A stretch of 64,000 nucleotides of DNA. Origin: Smittia aterrima. Taxonomy: Eukaryota; Arthropoda; Insecta; Diptera; Chironomidae. Made by a program: the position numbers and the translations under genes. Location of the stretch: contig CP093829.1 of NCBI GenBank assembly GCA_033063855.1, forward strand, positions 21,607,537-21,671,536, read 5' to 3'. The notes under the pieces were generated by a model. That model was given only the letters and a program-made list of their open reading frames with translations, made no database searches and was not told the DNA's origin. Positions within the stretch are counted from its first letter, which is position 1. Each line of letters starts with the position of its first letter. This document shows positions 9,884 through 22,575 of this stretch, one piece after another.

Positions 9884-11263
9884 TTACACAATCATCGTCG
9901 CGTTGTTATCACAAAAGTTATTTATATTGTCAACAAACTCGAAATCAGTTTCGAGAAAGTCTTGGCGGTGATCATCGAACGAGCACTTCTCGATTTTTCT
10001 TAGAAACGAGTGCTCTTGTGCGATGATCTCCTTCATGTCGTCCATTTTCGATCGAAGCTCTTTGTGAGCTAAGTCAAACTTGAAGCTCGCACGAGTGAAG
10101 TCGTCTTGGGGATTAAATGTGTTTATAGCGTGGTCTTTCAACGACGTGAAATCTCGACTGTAACGAAACTTCCGCTTCGGAGTGTACTCGAGATTCTTCG
10201 GTTGATCGACGTCCATGTCTTGAAAGAACTGCTGCTCCTTCGTGATGAACACTCCCGAGTCATTATCATTGTGATGATGATTTTCAATGACGAGGAAAAG
10301 TTCGTCTTCGGTGTCAGTCTGGGAATGATGATTGCTCCATTTCGATGGAGTTGGCGACTCACATTCAAAATTGTCTCTTGGCTTCCCGATCTCTTGCAAA
10401 TGCTTCTGAATTATTTCTCCTTGATGAAGAACTTTCTTTAAGAGCTTTTTAATTCCCGTCTTTTTTATTTTCTGTAATGAGAGAGAGACGTGTAATTATA
10501 AATCCATTTGCACCCTACTCAACGACACTTACCTTCAACTTCACCTTCTCATCAGTCACCGCTTGACGTTCCCTGTTAATTTTCAGACGAAACTGAACGT
10601 CACCATTTCGATTGTCGCCCCAGTTCTGCCATAAATCATAAATCAGTTCGTCTCCACCAAGTGCGTGTTCGATATCTTGAAATCTCTCATGAATCGTGTA
10701 GTGCTGCGGCTCACATATTAATTGTTTACTAACTTTCGTGTTGGCCAATTCGTCATCGATCAAAGCTGCGTTCCCAAAGTAAGCGACGTCAGTCAGGAGT
10801 GAAGGAAGGTGAGGGCGAGAAAAATAAATATTTAAGTAGAAATAATTAATATTCATGAATAATGAGGGGGGTCGGAATATTTTCCTTTTGAAAGGCGCGA
10901 AGGGTCAGGTGCTCATAAAGTAAAAATGACGTTTATGAATTACATTATTCATTACCTTTGATGATGTCGTTACAAGTTGTTTTACGATTGATTCCTGAGA
11001 CATAGCGGGGAACTTGTCCAATGAATATTGGAATTTCTTCGTCACAATCGTCCTTTGAAAATAGAAAATTCATCGATCATTTTTTCGTTCGGTGGGAAAT
11101 TCTCCTGATGATCGCTCACCTCTTCGTCGCTTGTTGTCGACCCAGCATGTTCCTTCTCGATCGGACTCAACCTCTCGGATGTTATCGATTCAACATCATC
11201 ATCATTTATTAAATTTATTAATGTGGAGTTTTGTGGTGCCATATTTCGTTTCGCTTCGTTCAT
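9884..11263 (-). CDS. meru: RASSF9/10-type Ras-association protein (meru-like)
   Basis: Coding exons in transcript order are 11120-11263, 10956-11052, 10533-10765 and 9884-10471, giving 353 residues. An acidic N-terminal 48 residues lead into an RA (ubiquitin-like) domain: EIPIFIGQVPRYVSG, then RKTTCNDIIKALI, HYTIHERF and LIYDLWQNWGD with VQFRLKI. These are the hallmark blocks of N-terminal RASSF proteins, closest to RASSF9/10. A lysine-rich helical segment (KIKKTGIKKLLKKVL) and a polar tail with coiled-coil-like stretches follow. The Drosophila RASSF9/10 protein Meru acts in planar and apical-basal polarity of sensory organ precursors; the same role here is inference. The ATG at 11263 sits two bases inside an exon preceded by a good acceptor (TATTTTCAG), so at least one 5' UTR exon lies upstream, perhaps far into the 11-20 kb block. 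Confidence 0.75.
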
Positions 11264-11265
11264 GT

Positions 11266-14200
11266 CTGAAAATAGCATAGGCGAATCGTGAAAAGAAGAG
11301 CGAGCTCACGGAACACACAAAAAGCGAGTTATTAAATCAATAATGAAGAATGTTGTGGAAAAAGGAAGAAAACTTTTCCTGCCGTATAACAAAAAACTGT
11401 TATTTTACTTCTTGTTCGTCTCTCGTGGAAAATTGCGACGAAAGCCTCTGATTTGCTTTGCCTTTCACGTTCCATTCTTTGAATGTATAGGCGAGTAAAG
11501 AAGAATCGTTCTACGTGCAGAACTTTTCGCTTTTTTTGTTAAAAAAGTAATCAAGAAAACGACTTTCATTCCTTTAACCATGATAATAAAGTTTATTCGC
11601 TTCATTTTATATCGGCATCGGTTGCTTCACGGGACGACAACGGCGATGGGTCTTTCTCTCTCTTTCTCGCGGAAAAAGGAGGTCAAAGCACAAAAGAAAT
11701 TGTTTAGATATTCATCATCAACTTAGAATTATGTACACACGAAGGTTTTTGCTTTGCCTTCGTCAAGTCTCGACAGTCTTCCTCCATTGCTTGAAGGAGG
11801 GGATCACAAAAAGCTTAAAACAGAAATTAACATTGATTTATTTTCATTGCATGCAAAGGATCATTTATTGATGATAAAAACATTAAAGAAAACTTTTTCG
11901 AATCGTAAAAGTTTCTTTCGAGCGCCTCACGAACATTGTTAAATAATTTGCATGGCGACGAAAAGTTTCCTCGCTCCTTTAACTTTCGCATGCACTTACG
12001 AGGAGGTGACTTGGTTTGGTGGGGGAGGGGGTTGAACAGTAATCATGCACACACACGAAACATGCAAAATAATAATTTCGCTATTCAAAAACATCGAAGT
12101 CGGAAAGTTCCGTTCGCTTATCGCGACTGACGATCGCAATTTTAAAAAGCTATCAAAATTTCATGGCGGATTATCGGTCTGGCTCAACTCTTTTGATCTT
12201 ACGCAAGCAATTCAGTCTCGTTTCGCCTCAAATTACAATTGAATTGGACTCCTTTACACTGAGCGGATGTTGACGAAACACAAAATTCAAAATCGCTAGC
12301 GAATCACGCTCATTCAAATTTACCTTCTAACCTAACCATTAATTAGGTGACTTTTATGTCTGCAATTAAATGGCACAGCGCGCTTACGAACTCGCACAGA
12401 CTTCACTCTTCTTCACAGTTTAAATGAAACGAAAACCTTTTGTATCGCCTTTGTTTCACTCGAGAAAAAAGTTAATGAGTTTAACTCGTTGGACCGTTTG
12501 CGAACGATTGGATCTTCGTAAAAATCGGTTGAACAAGCTTCGCATTGATAATGAAGTGGCATTAAAAATTGAAAGTTGATTCAGCCTCGGATTGAGCGAT
12601 TTTTTGTTTCATCTCAAGTTTTTCTTTTGTGTCTTTCTCCTCCTTCTCATCGGCCGACGACTTTTCTCACCCATTAACAAACTCCAATTTTCTTTTGTAA
12701 ACATTCAAAGCGATTGTTTTGCGCTTTCTGACGAAAGAATTCTACTCAGTGATTAGACTCATTATTTATGCTTCGTGTCATCTTTAACGATGGAATTATA
12801 TAAGACAGATTGTGTGGCGGATTGAGGGCAATGTCACTATTTAAAAAATCGTCAAAAGTTCTCTCGCAAATGTCAATGAGTCTTAATGGCCTTTCACCGT
12901 AACCAAAAAAAGTCTTGCGTAACTTTTAATGAGGAGAAGTGAAATTACACGTCGAGAACTTTGAGACCTTTTCGATTTAAAGCTTTTCTTTCATTCTGAC
13001 ATTTACGAATGGAAACATTTTCATTTTCTCTCACGAGATATCAAACTCGCTTTTGTTCGTTGAGATTATCCAACAGTTAAATGATGGCACCAAAAGATCC
13101 ACAGAAGACAAACGTAAAACTGTGAATTCTCCAAGTGCCAAGATTCACCAGTTGGCCTTGTCGAGTTGTAGCAACAGCAGCAGAAGAAGATGTTTCGTTC
13201 CATCGTTCGAGCGAGCAGTGATAGGGCAAATAAAACTTTCCACACCGCAACTAAATTGCTGTCCTGACTCAGGGAAATTTTTATTCTTTCTCGCTCGACA
13301 TCATCCATCATTCCGTTGAAAAACGAAATGAGCAGAGCGGGGCGGAAGTTATGACTGTTTCGTATGTGAAAATTACGTTTTTTTTTCATTCTCGGGGATT
13401 TTTTTCCACCCATTAACTTCGCGTTCGAAGTGCAGTTTAAGCGAATGGCCATCAGAAAGGCCAATGACAGTGCTGTGAAGAGTTATGATCGCTCTCTTCC
13501 CTCAGCGGTGGCCAAGAACTCAAGAACAATAATGTGAAAATATTGCCATAAAAAAAGTTCTCATCCATCGCTCTCCCGACGCTTTTATGTTTGTTCGTAG
13601 TTTGGTGTGCTTATCAACTATAAAAATATTTTTTATACTTAATGAAAGTAAGGCGTATAAGAGATAGACCAGGCATAAAAATAGATTTTCTGGTCGCGAT
13701 AGCGAAAGGCGTGCAAGCAAATGAATGAGGGAAGAGAACCGTTCTTCACAAAAGATTAAATAAAACTTTGAGTTGGATGGACAAGGGAAAAAGAGAATTC
13801 CGTGGATATTATAATTAAATTAATTAAAGTTTAGTTACTCACATTTTTCATTTCCCAAGCTTTGGGGGAAGGTGAGATGAGATTTCAGTTCTCAAACTGG
13901 CAAATCTTCTTTTAAATAAAATAACTTTGTCACTTCACCAACGATTTTCTTGTCAAACTTTTTTCCTTTCTCGAAATAATTTAAATGAAAAAACTTAACA
14001 GTAAAAAAAAATAATAAAAAGCTGCTGAAGGCGAAGGAGCTTCTGTACTGTCAACGAGTAAATCCTAACTAAATCTGATGAGTTGAGCTCGCGGAAAAAA
14101 CCTTGCGAGCGAAAAGCTCAAAAACTGAATAATTTCTAATTTTCTTATTACGATTTCGTGGAAGTTCCAACCATACACTTGACTATATAAGCAGCAGCAG

Positions 14201-17200
14201 GAAGAGAATTATTGAATATCCTTTCTTGTGTTTTGAACGGAGCCGTTTCTGCGGTAACCGAGCCAAGTATCCTTGACAACAACAAACGGAAAACTAAAAA
14301 TATTGTCGAGAACTATTTAAGTTATTTCGCTCCAGCCCCCGGCTTTCAAATGAAACGAATAAAAACTTCACCGTCCGCGTGTTGGTTGTTATAAAGTGGT
14401 ATGATGGTTTTTTCTTCGTTTCGGGTAGGAAATTCAGATATTTTGATTAAAAAACACAGCGTCAAGCGAGCTCGTGTGCGTGTGAAGCGGCAAAGAAAAC
14501 TTATGTACGGAAAGAAGAATTTTTGTGTGTGAATGTTGAGTTGCAGCGATCCCAGAGGGCTCTGGCCAGGGCTAGTAGCCGTAATTCCATTAATTACTTC
14601 GGTCCGACATGTGCTTGCCTTAGTCTCTTGTGTCGCGGTGAATGATTTCTTTCACCTTCCCCAGCACCTGTCCAACAGAAAAATAACCGCTGACGACGAT
14701 GGCCTGTCTGCTTGTGTGTTCGTTCGTGTTTCTGTATGAATTTAAATGATCAAGAGAACAATGGAAAAACTTAATGTAATATTGATTGCGGTGCAGATTG
14801 GAGAACGCTCGCTCGCTCATTCACTTGCGACTGTTCTGAGGCATTTCCCGAAAACAAACAAAAAAAAAAGTAAAAATCGCGGAAAACTTTAATGATCGAG
14901 GCTGAATTACGGGCTGGGAAATGTAAACTTTTGTGTTTTTTTGAACGCTATCATCAGGAGACTCTAATGGATGTAAAATTATTTTCGTCTGCTCCCTCCG
15001 CTCACGATCCCTCCGCCATTAAACAAAGCGAACTTGTTAAATCGAAATACTAGCGCAAAAATAGTTTTTGACTTCTCATTCTTTCTTTTCTTTTGATACA
15101 TAAAATATAATCCGCTGTTGGCACGAAAAGGTGGAAGCTCCAACAACAAAGTTGACTCAAGGCTCGAACGCGAAGAAAATTCCTCGTCCGTGTGCCCCAC
15201 CAAGAAATCATTCCATTGTACATCGCGAAACATGTATGAAAATATCGCGATTAGGCGCGAGTATAAAAGTAGCACTATAGTGCGTGATTTGCTTCGAGCC
15301 ATGACTTTCTTATCGCAACCACCTCATCACAAACCTCCCCTCTCGCGCTACGACTACATTCAAGGATGAAAACACTTTTCGACCGAACGATGAAGGGAAT
15401 TATTCGTTAGACTTGTTCGTGGAATATAAAGTTGACGTGCTCGTGAAGAGTGAGACTACATTATTTAGGATTAGCCACCTACGCCCCAACAAATAATTAA
15501 AGGGTGGCTTTGTTGTTATAATAATTTGAAATAGAAAGAAGAACGAAGCTTTATATACTGACGTTAATGGGAATGAGGTGATTATGCGGTTTTGGGATGT
15601 GTGCGTGGGTTGCGACTTTGGTCATTACAATTAAAATAATCGCTCTTATTGATTTTACTTGCAGGATCATGTCGAATCAATCATTTGTGATCGACGTTCT
15701 TCTTTTTTAAATTGCTTGGAAATTAGTTTATTTTCGTCTATCTTACGACGCGCATCTTCGATCGACAAACGTTACTGCCGCATGGCTCGCTTTCCACGCA
15801 ATTTGGCTAGAGCTAGTTAAGTTTTTCGAGTTGACTTTCGGAGAGAATGATTCTAGAATGACGATTGGGTCGATGAAACTACTTGTGAATGTTCGAGCAA
15901 TTACCATTCACATTTCCATGTCATAGACTTTCATGATTTCTATTTTTTTTCTTCTCTAGAGCGAGTCTTGTTTGAGTAAGCGTATGGAAATTACTTGATT
16001 GGCCTCGCACGGTGTCAATTGGGGTTGTTGTCCAATTATTCGCTCGATTTGAGTGCGTGGATGCCTGGTACGTGCTTCGACGACCTATCACTCATTATTT
16101 AGACATTTGCAACCTCCGCACTTTAGCCTATCGCCTTTAAATCAACGCTTCCATCCCCTATGCCGCTCCTGAACATTCTAAAAGCGTAATTAAAACTCAA
16201 TTTATGAAATGTTCTTTTCAACAAACTCAAACGCGAACCTTCGAGTCAAATCTAAGCGAATTTCGTGACGAATATGAGAAACGTTTGGGTTGAGAGAGAA
16301 TGTTATGTTCACCATAAAGTTTTTCATCATAATTATTTCATAGAAAATGCAAATTGCACAATCAAGTATGTTAATAAGTGAAATTAATACTTTGGTAATT
16401 AACATTTGCATGACAATTAACGGCTTAGAACTCCCGAACTAGAGTTTCCCAGGAAGAAAAGCAACCGATCTCCCCTTCGCGTTACATGTTCAACCGATGA
16501 GAAAGCATAAGAAGGGATAAGGTAGAATTAAAATATGTGAGTCAGGTGTTTTTTTTAATGCTCGACGTGAGGTGTTTTCCGTTAAAACAAGCGCGCAAAG
16601 GGAAAGAAGAATGAGCGAAAGAAGAAAGGCAAATAACAATTTCGTGTACAAATGCAACATCAGAGCGCTTTCTCGTTCAATCGACGGCTGATTCCTTTTG
16701 AGGGATTTGTTTGTAATTCACATGAGCACAACGACATGTTAACGCACATTTACAAGAAGTGAACCAAATAATTATTTCGAAATCGATTTAATTACCAGTT
16801 TCGTTACAACAGAAGTTAGTTTATTTACATTGTTGATAACGTCTTTCGACGTCCTTTGCATGCTTCACATAAATCAATTATTCATAATGGAAGCTTCAAG
16901 CTAACTTTAGTTTCCACTAAATCAACTGAAACTTCTCGATTCGTTGACATTTCCATTCGATTCAGTGGATTGATGTCTCTTCGAATTCACGGTCACGTAG
17001 TTCTCTCTCTTTGCGAAGTCACTTGATCCGACGAGTTCACCTGATACCAACGACAATGCGCCCCTATTGCACATGTTGAGAATGAAAGGATATGGAAACT
17101 ATGCCAAATAATCGTCAAGCTACAAAGGAGACCTTTCTGACGCATTCAAATGGGAAACACATGTTGGTTTTCTCGTCGTCCGCATTCTGATACTCTCGTA

Positions 17201-20120
17201 ACAAGTGACTTTTATAAAAATATTTGTAATTTAAATTCATTCCCAATTACATTTCCCGAAAAAAAAAACACGAAACAAAAGACAGAATAAAATGGAAATG
17301 AATTCGTTTGTTGGTGTATCAAACCATCAGCGCAGAATGTGTAACGGACCAGAACCACTTTATAGCTAAATTTGTTGCTCGCTGATGTTGGAAACTCTTT
17401 TGTTAATGTCACTCACACAAAAGTGAAATGGTCTCGGTGACCGGAGAGCGCTTGGGAAAAAAAACGTTTGGAAAGAAACTTTAATTCACCTGATGACTTA
17501 GGCACGAGTTTCTTTCTTCAATAAATCATTGCAATTTAAAGCCAAACAATCGAGTAACTAATTGCGGGATTTCTTTCGTTCACTGACTTTGAAACGATCC
17601 CTGTTCAGCCCGAAAAAATTCAAAGACTCCCAAATTGCCAAGCGAAGAAATCGTTTCTGTCGAAATGTAAATGAAGGAGAAACGAACATAAATAAAAGAA
17701 GGCAGTAAAGGAAGTCGATGTGTAGTAGCATTGGTTTTACAGATGAGCAGAAAGGGGTTTTAAATTTTAAATGCTTCAGCAAGGATCGGCTGGTGATAGC
17801 ATGTTGCCCGTAAATTATTCAGTCCGTTTACGGTTTAATTTCTCCAAAAAAAAGAGAGAACTAATACAGGTTGAATTCAGTCACGACGCCCGCAAGTCGA
17901 AAAATCGATTTTCCTGATTTTTGTTTGAATAGTTTTGCTTTATTCGGATGTTGTCGGTGACGTCAAAGTTGAGCGCGAGGACGAAGCGCGGCTAAAAGCC
18001 ATCAACCAATACATGCGATCGTCGTCGATTCGAGAGAAAGATAAACGAATGAAGATAATGACAGAGTTGAAAACTTTACAAGGGAAACATGTTGGTCTGA
18101 CATAACTGAGCAAATAGTGAGGGAGCTTTTCAGCTCCTGCACGACAACGAGGGAATCCCATAATGTAATTGTAGAGTACGCTTGCAGCTCGCGATAATAT
18201 CGTTCGCTTGAGTTCAAAAGAATCTGCCTTGCTTCATAATTTCATGTTTCTACTTTGCATATCACTCTTGAAAATTTTCCCGAGCGCTCTTTGCAATTCA
18301 ATGGAATAAATTGTTGAGAATTCTAATCTCACCGTGAAGCTGAAACTGCCACGAGAATCTCGCTGTGTCATTCGAGTGACGAGCTTGGGAAACGAATTTG
18401 ATAAATGACTTGACTGGCTGTTTGTCACTTCAAAGTCTCGTTTAGTGAACACAAATTGTAATCTGATAATTATAAAATCGATAAAGTTGGAAATTTGAGA
18501 AAAGTTTTAATTAAATTGAGCAATATAAACTTTTTCAAGCTTTTTTTCTTCTTTCTCCCTCACACTCTCTTGAGGTTTTGATTTTTAATTAGTAAATTGC
18601 CAGCATGGGACTAAACATTTGTTTGAGGCTCTTGTCTTGGTTTACGCTTTTGGATTTTGCTGAAATATCAAAACGCTGAGCTTTCAAACCTTTCAAATGT
18701 TTCTGAACAACTCAAATGTTTGTTTCAATTATTTTCATAAACTTGTTGTCTTGTTAGCACTCCACGCGTTCGCATAGTGAAAATTGAATGATCTTTTGAT
18801 AGATTAATTCTTCTTTGTCTTTTTTGTCTTTGTTGTTAATTTTTTATTTGTTATTTGATTGTTTAACCAGTTTGGTTCTTAAAGATTTATTCTTCAGAAT
18901 TTCCGACAGTTAATTTTAAACGTTTGTCCTGTCACGTGCGTTCTTTTTCTGTTTTCAGTGAGTCAGCCGATATTGGATTTTCGCTTGCAAACTTGTTTGG
19001 ATTATCATCTAATTTGCTTTGCTTCATTTCGTTCATCAACCGAAGTCATTTCTCTCTTCGATCGTCGATGTTTCGAGTGTCATCGCTAGTTTTCGATTGG
19101 ACTTTTCTTCTTCTCTGTCTCTTTTGTTTACATATCGACAACTTATTTAATGTCGGCTCAGTTTGCTGCTGATCGTTCGTTAGGTCAGTCAGACGTGATT
19201 ACAAAAAATGTGTCAATAGTTTTATACGAGATTAAGAAATTAACACTTGCATTTATTGAATTGAAGTGATTTAGCTAAACAACAAATTCAGGTAGGTCGA
19301 CAACAAAATTATTTACAGCTTCAAAAAAATACTGTTACGTGAGAAAGAAAGTGAAAGAGTATTGCGTCGTCGAAGCCGAACGTTAACGAAATTGTAAATT
19401 TATGTACTCGCAATGTTTTTGGACTCGTTAATCATTTGTTATCAAATTGTAATCGCAATCATGAGATGAATTTTCTTTTGTTTAAATTATTCGGTGATAA
19501 AGAGATTTGATTAAAAAGAAACTTTCTTTATTTACTCATCTCTTTTTCTGTGAGTTTTCTCTCTTAATGCTCAGTCTTGTGTTGATCGTGAACTTGTCGT
19601 GAAGTGATTTCACTTCATTTAATTCACTTCCAGTTTTACTTGTCCAGAGCTGCTGAAGCTTTTCTTAATCGAAAGCTTTTTTCATTCAAAGATTTGCTGG
19701 CATCGTGCACTTCAAACTTTTCTTGTTTGGGACGTCACGGCATTGACTTCTGACTTAATCGAAAATTTATTGGCGACATAAAAGTTTCAAAGTTTTCGCT
19801 CTGATTGGGTTTATTGCAAAAAGTTTCGTGTTCGTCTTTCACAGTCCTCGCCGGGAAAATAGTTCTCGCCTTATCGTTTAGTAAATTTGACTGACGTTTT
19901 ATTGCTAAAGATTGCGAGAGTATCAGAAAAGTTTACGGCCCGAGACCTTTTTCAGTTAATTGTTTTATGCGTTTTATGGCCGGTTTAACGACTGATCGGG
20001 ATATGGATTAAGGATTTCGATTAAATCTCGAATGAGTCATTCAAAACTTCCCCCACACACACATTCGACGATATGAAGATGAAATTTCTAATTTAGAATC
20101 GAAAATTCCAACAGAACGAG
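11266..20120. other. Non-coding block (5' introns of the RASSF gene and upstream region of the transporter)
   Basis: No frame here joins into a convincing gene. Short frames lack homology, splice partners or a plausible start. The 5' UTR exon(s) of the RASSF9/10 gene must lie somewhere here or beyond. Items seen: TATATAA near 14185, TATAAAA at 15262-15268, a TCACGTG E-box near 18931 and a TCAGT initiator-like site near 19186. The sequence is AT-rich with many purine tracts and short words such as AAAGCTTT. It could hold enhancers. Confidence 0.5.
20073..20096 (+). other. Short upstream ORF or 5' UTR splice acceptor of the transporter
   Basis: An ATG at 20073 opens a 7-codon frame ended by TAG at 20094-20096, 24 bases before the transporter ATG. 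The same TTTCTAATTTAG is a fair splice acceptor (branch-like CTAAT then TTTAG). If it is an acceptor the short frame is intronic. The sequence alone does not decide. Confidence 0.3.
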
Positions 20121-22378
20121 ATGAAGGCAAAATCCCCAAAATACGAAACGGCTTTGTCAACAGAGAAGAATTGGAGAACAAAGGAGAATCCGAGTGATAC
20201 GGCCGAGAATGTCCAGCCGTTCATCGACATAGATAGATGCGAAAAGATTTCTCCACTTTACCGACAGGTGATTTTAAATATTTAGAGTCAGCCTGGCTCA
20301 ATGAACTTTTGCGAGGGTGAAATCATCCAAAAACTTTACGAATATTTATGAAATATTCAGTTGGTTTCATTATTCCGCGAGGATAAAAAAGTTTCCGCTT
20401 CTCTCTCGATAATCTTCCTACGTAAATATTTCTCTACAGGTCCTAGCAGCTGGCGCTCCAATATTGGCAACAGTTGCGGCTGGTTTCACCACAGGCTACT
20501 CAGCAATTTTCCTACCTCAACTTCAGTCGACAACGAGTAGCATTCAGCTGTCCAATGATGAAGCTTCATGGATTGCAAGCCTTGCAGCCTTTGGTTAGTA
20601 ACTAAACTAAATTGATTTGCCTCTTCGCATATCCGAGAGATTATCTTTATTAATCCAACAATGATCGCATTGATAGGAATGGCACCAGGCTGTCTCCTCG
20701 GCGGATTTATCATGCAGAGATATGGCAGAAAATTTGCACATCTACTCCTATGCTTTCCAACGATTCTCGGATGGCTGGCAATTTTCCTCGCTAACATAAC
20801 ATCGTCTCGTACTCACTCGATTCAACTTCTGCTTGCCGGGCGATTTTTAACAGGTAAGCAACCATAAAGGAATGATATAAGACGTTGTTTCGTGAAACCT
20901 TAACGTTCTGTTGTACTCATAAATTATTATTTTTGAAATGGTAGGATTAGCGACAGGGCTGCTTGGCCCACCAGCGAGCGTTTACATCGGAGAAACGAGG
21001 TGAGATATGTGAGGGGATGGTAATAAAGGTTTAAACGACAGGCTCGATCTTCATTCGCGAAGTTTCACTGTAAAGAAACCAGAAAGCCCATTAGGCTCTG
21101 GATGGGAAACGATGAAATGCAAGTTGAAATTGATGTGAGCAATTTACATCTTGATTTGTTCGCTTAAGTTGAGTTGAGTGAGAGAAGAGCTTTTGATGTT
21201 TCCACTCCCTCGATCGATAAAGCTGCTTCCCTCCCTTTCGATTAACACACAGTCGTTTACTCCTTTTACATAACTCACTTGCCTTTGTTTAAGTTTCCAG
21301 AAGAGTTTTTTCTTTGGGATTAAATGTGTCTGAGATTTATGATATTTTAACGATATGTTTCCTTTTACTTTTCTTTATTTGCAGTGAACCGAAGTATAGA
21401 GGCTTTCTTCTGGCATCAATCACACTTTCCATTTCATTCGGAATCCTACTCTGTCATGTACTTGGAACGATGCTTCACTGGGCAAACGTGGCGTTTATCG
21501 CCGGAGTTTTTCCAATTTTCATTTTCATCATTCTCGCGATCGTCCCCGAATCTCCGTCGTGGCTTCTCACACAAAATCGTGTTAAAGAAGCGAAAGAAGC
21601 ATTCATGTGGCTGCGCGGTTGTTCCCACGATGCTTTGGAAGAGCTCGGAAGCTTAGTAAGGAAGCATGAAATAACGATGAAGGAAGACGATGCGAGTGAC
21701 GTCAAGAATGGGTCGTTCGCCAAATTAAAAGTCAACATGAAGCAACCCGGATTCCTGAAGCCTCTCGGAATCATTTTGTTTTTCTTCTTCGTTATGCAAT
21801 TTTCCGGAGTAAACTCTGTTGCATTCTACACTGTCAGTTTGATGAAGAGCGTGACCGGACCGGGAAATGAATATTTGTCGATGATACTAATCGATACCGT
21901 TCGAGTATTCGCAGCTCTTGTCGCTTGCGTGCTTTTGAAACTCTGTTATCGTCGAACTTTGATGCTCGTTAGTGGCGTTGGAACATCTGTCTGCATGCTC
22001 GCTGTGGCCATGTTCATGTACTTTAACAAGATTCATCCTGACAATGTCACTTATTCGTGGTGCTCTATGGGATTCCTAATTGGCTACATTTGTTTCATTA
22101 GCATTGGCATCTTTCCATTGCCGTGGATTCTTCAGGGCGAGATGCTGCAACAAGTTACCCGCGGGTTCAGCTCAGGACTCACGTCGTCGTTTAACTTTAT
22201 CTGTTTCTTTGTTGTCGTTAAAACATTCGTTGAGCTAAGCGATGCGCTTGGAGTGTTTGGAGTCTTCACATGTTATGGAATCATTTGTTTAATTGGCACT
22301 TTTGTTCTGTTCTTCATTTTGCCGGAAACCAGAAACAAAACGCTCCAACAGATCGAGGACAGCTTTAGCAATAAGTGA
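20121..22378 (+). CDS. Facilitated trehalose/sugar transporter, Tret1-like (MFS, SLC2 family)
   Basis: Five exons, 20121-20267, 20440-20593, 20677-20853, 20945-20999 and 21385-22378, give 508 residues. A hydrophilic N-terminal tail of about 50 residues precedes 12 predicted membrane spans. Family signatures are present: GGFIMQRYGRK after the second span, GETSEPKYRGFLLA before the fifth (matching the usual SE-x-RG), PESPSWLL at the start of the central loop, and PETRNKTLQQIE after the last span. These mark insect Tret1/SLC2 sugar porters, which move trehalose or glucose down its gradient across the plasma membrane, for example out of fat body. Substrate cannot be read from the sequence. The last intron is long (385 bases) beside the 69-172 base others. 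No truncation or frameshift is seen. Confidence 0.88.
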
Positions 22379-22569
22379 AACGTGATGAAAAATGTAGAAC
22401 GCCAGTTCGTTCAAATGTGACTAAAATCTTTATTTCCAATTATTAGTTAAGGAGTTTTGTAACATATTTTATCATCATCTTGAGACATGGAAACCAAAAG
22501 AATCGAAAAACATTTAGTTGCATCGAAAATACTTTTTTTGTTTTCGTTCTATCTACAAATTGTAATTGC

Positions 22570-22575
22570 AATAAA
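22570..22575 (+). terminator. Probable poly(A) signal of the sugar transporter
   Basis: AATAAA about 190 bases after the TGA at 22376-22378; the first clear hexamer downstream of the stop. Confidence 0.45.

Noticed and set aside
13066..13464. 132-codon minus-strand frame in the 11-20 kb block
   Set aside because: Random-like composition (Cys runs from an AAC/AGC-rich tract), no homology and no splice context.
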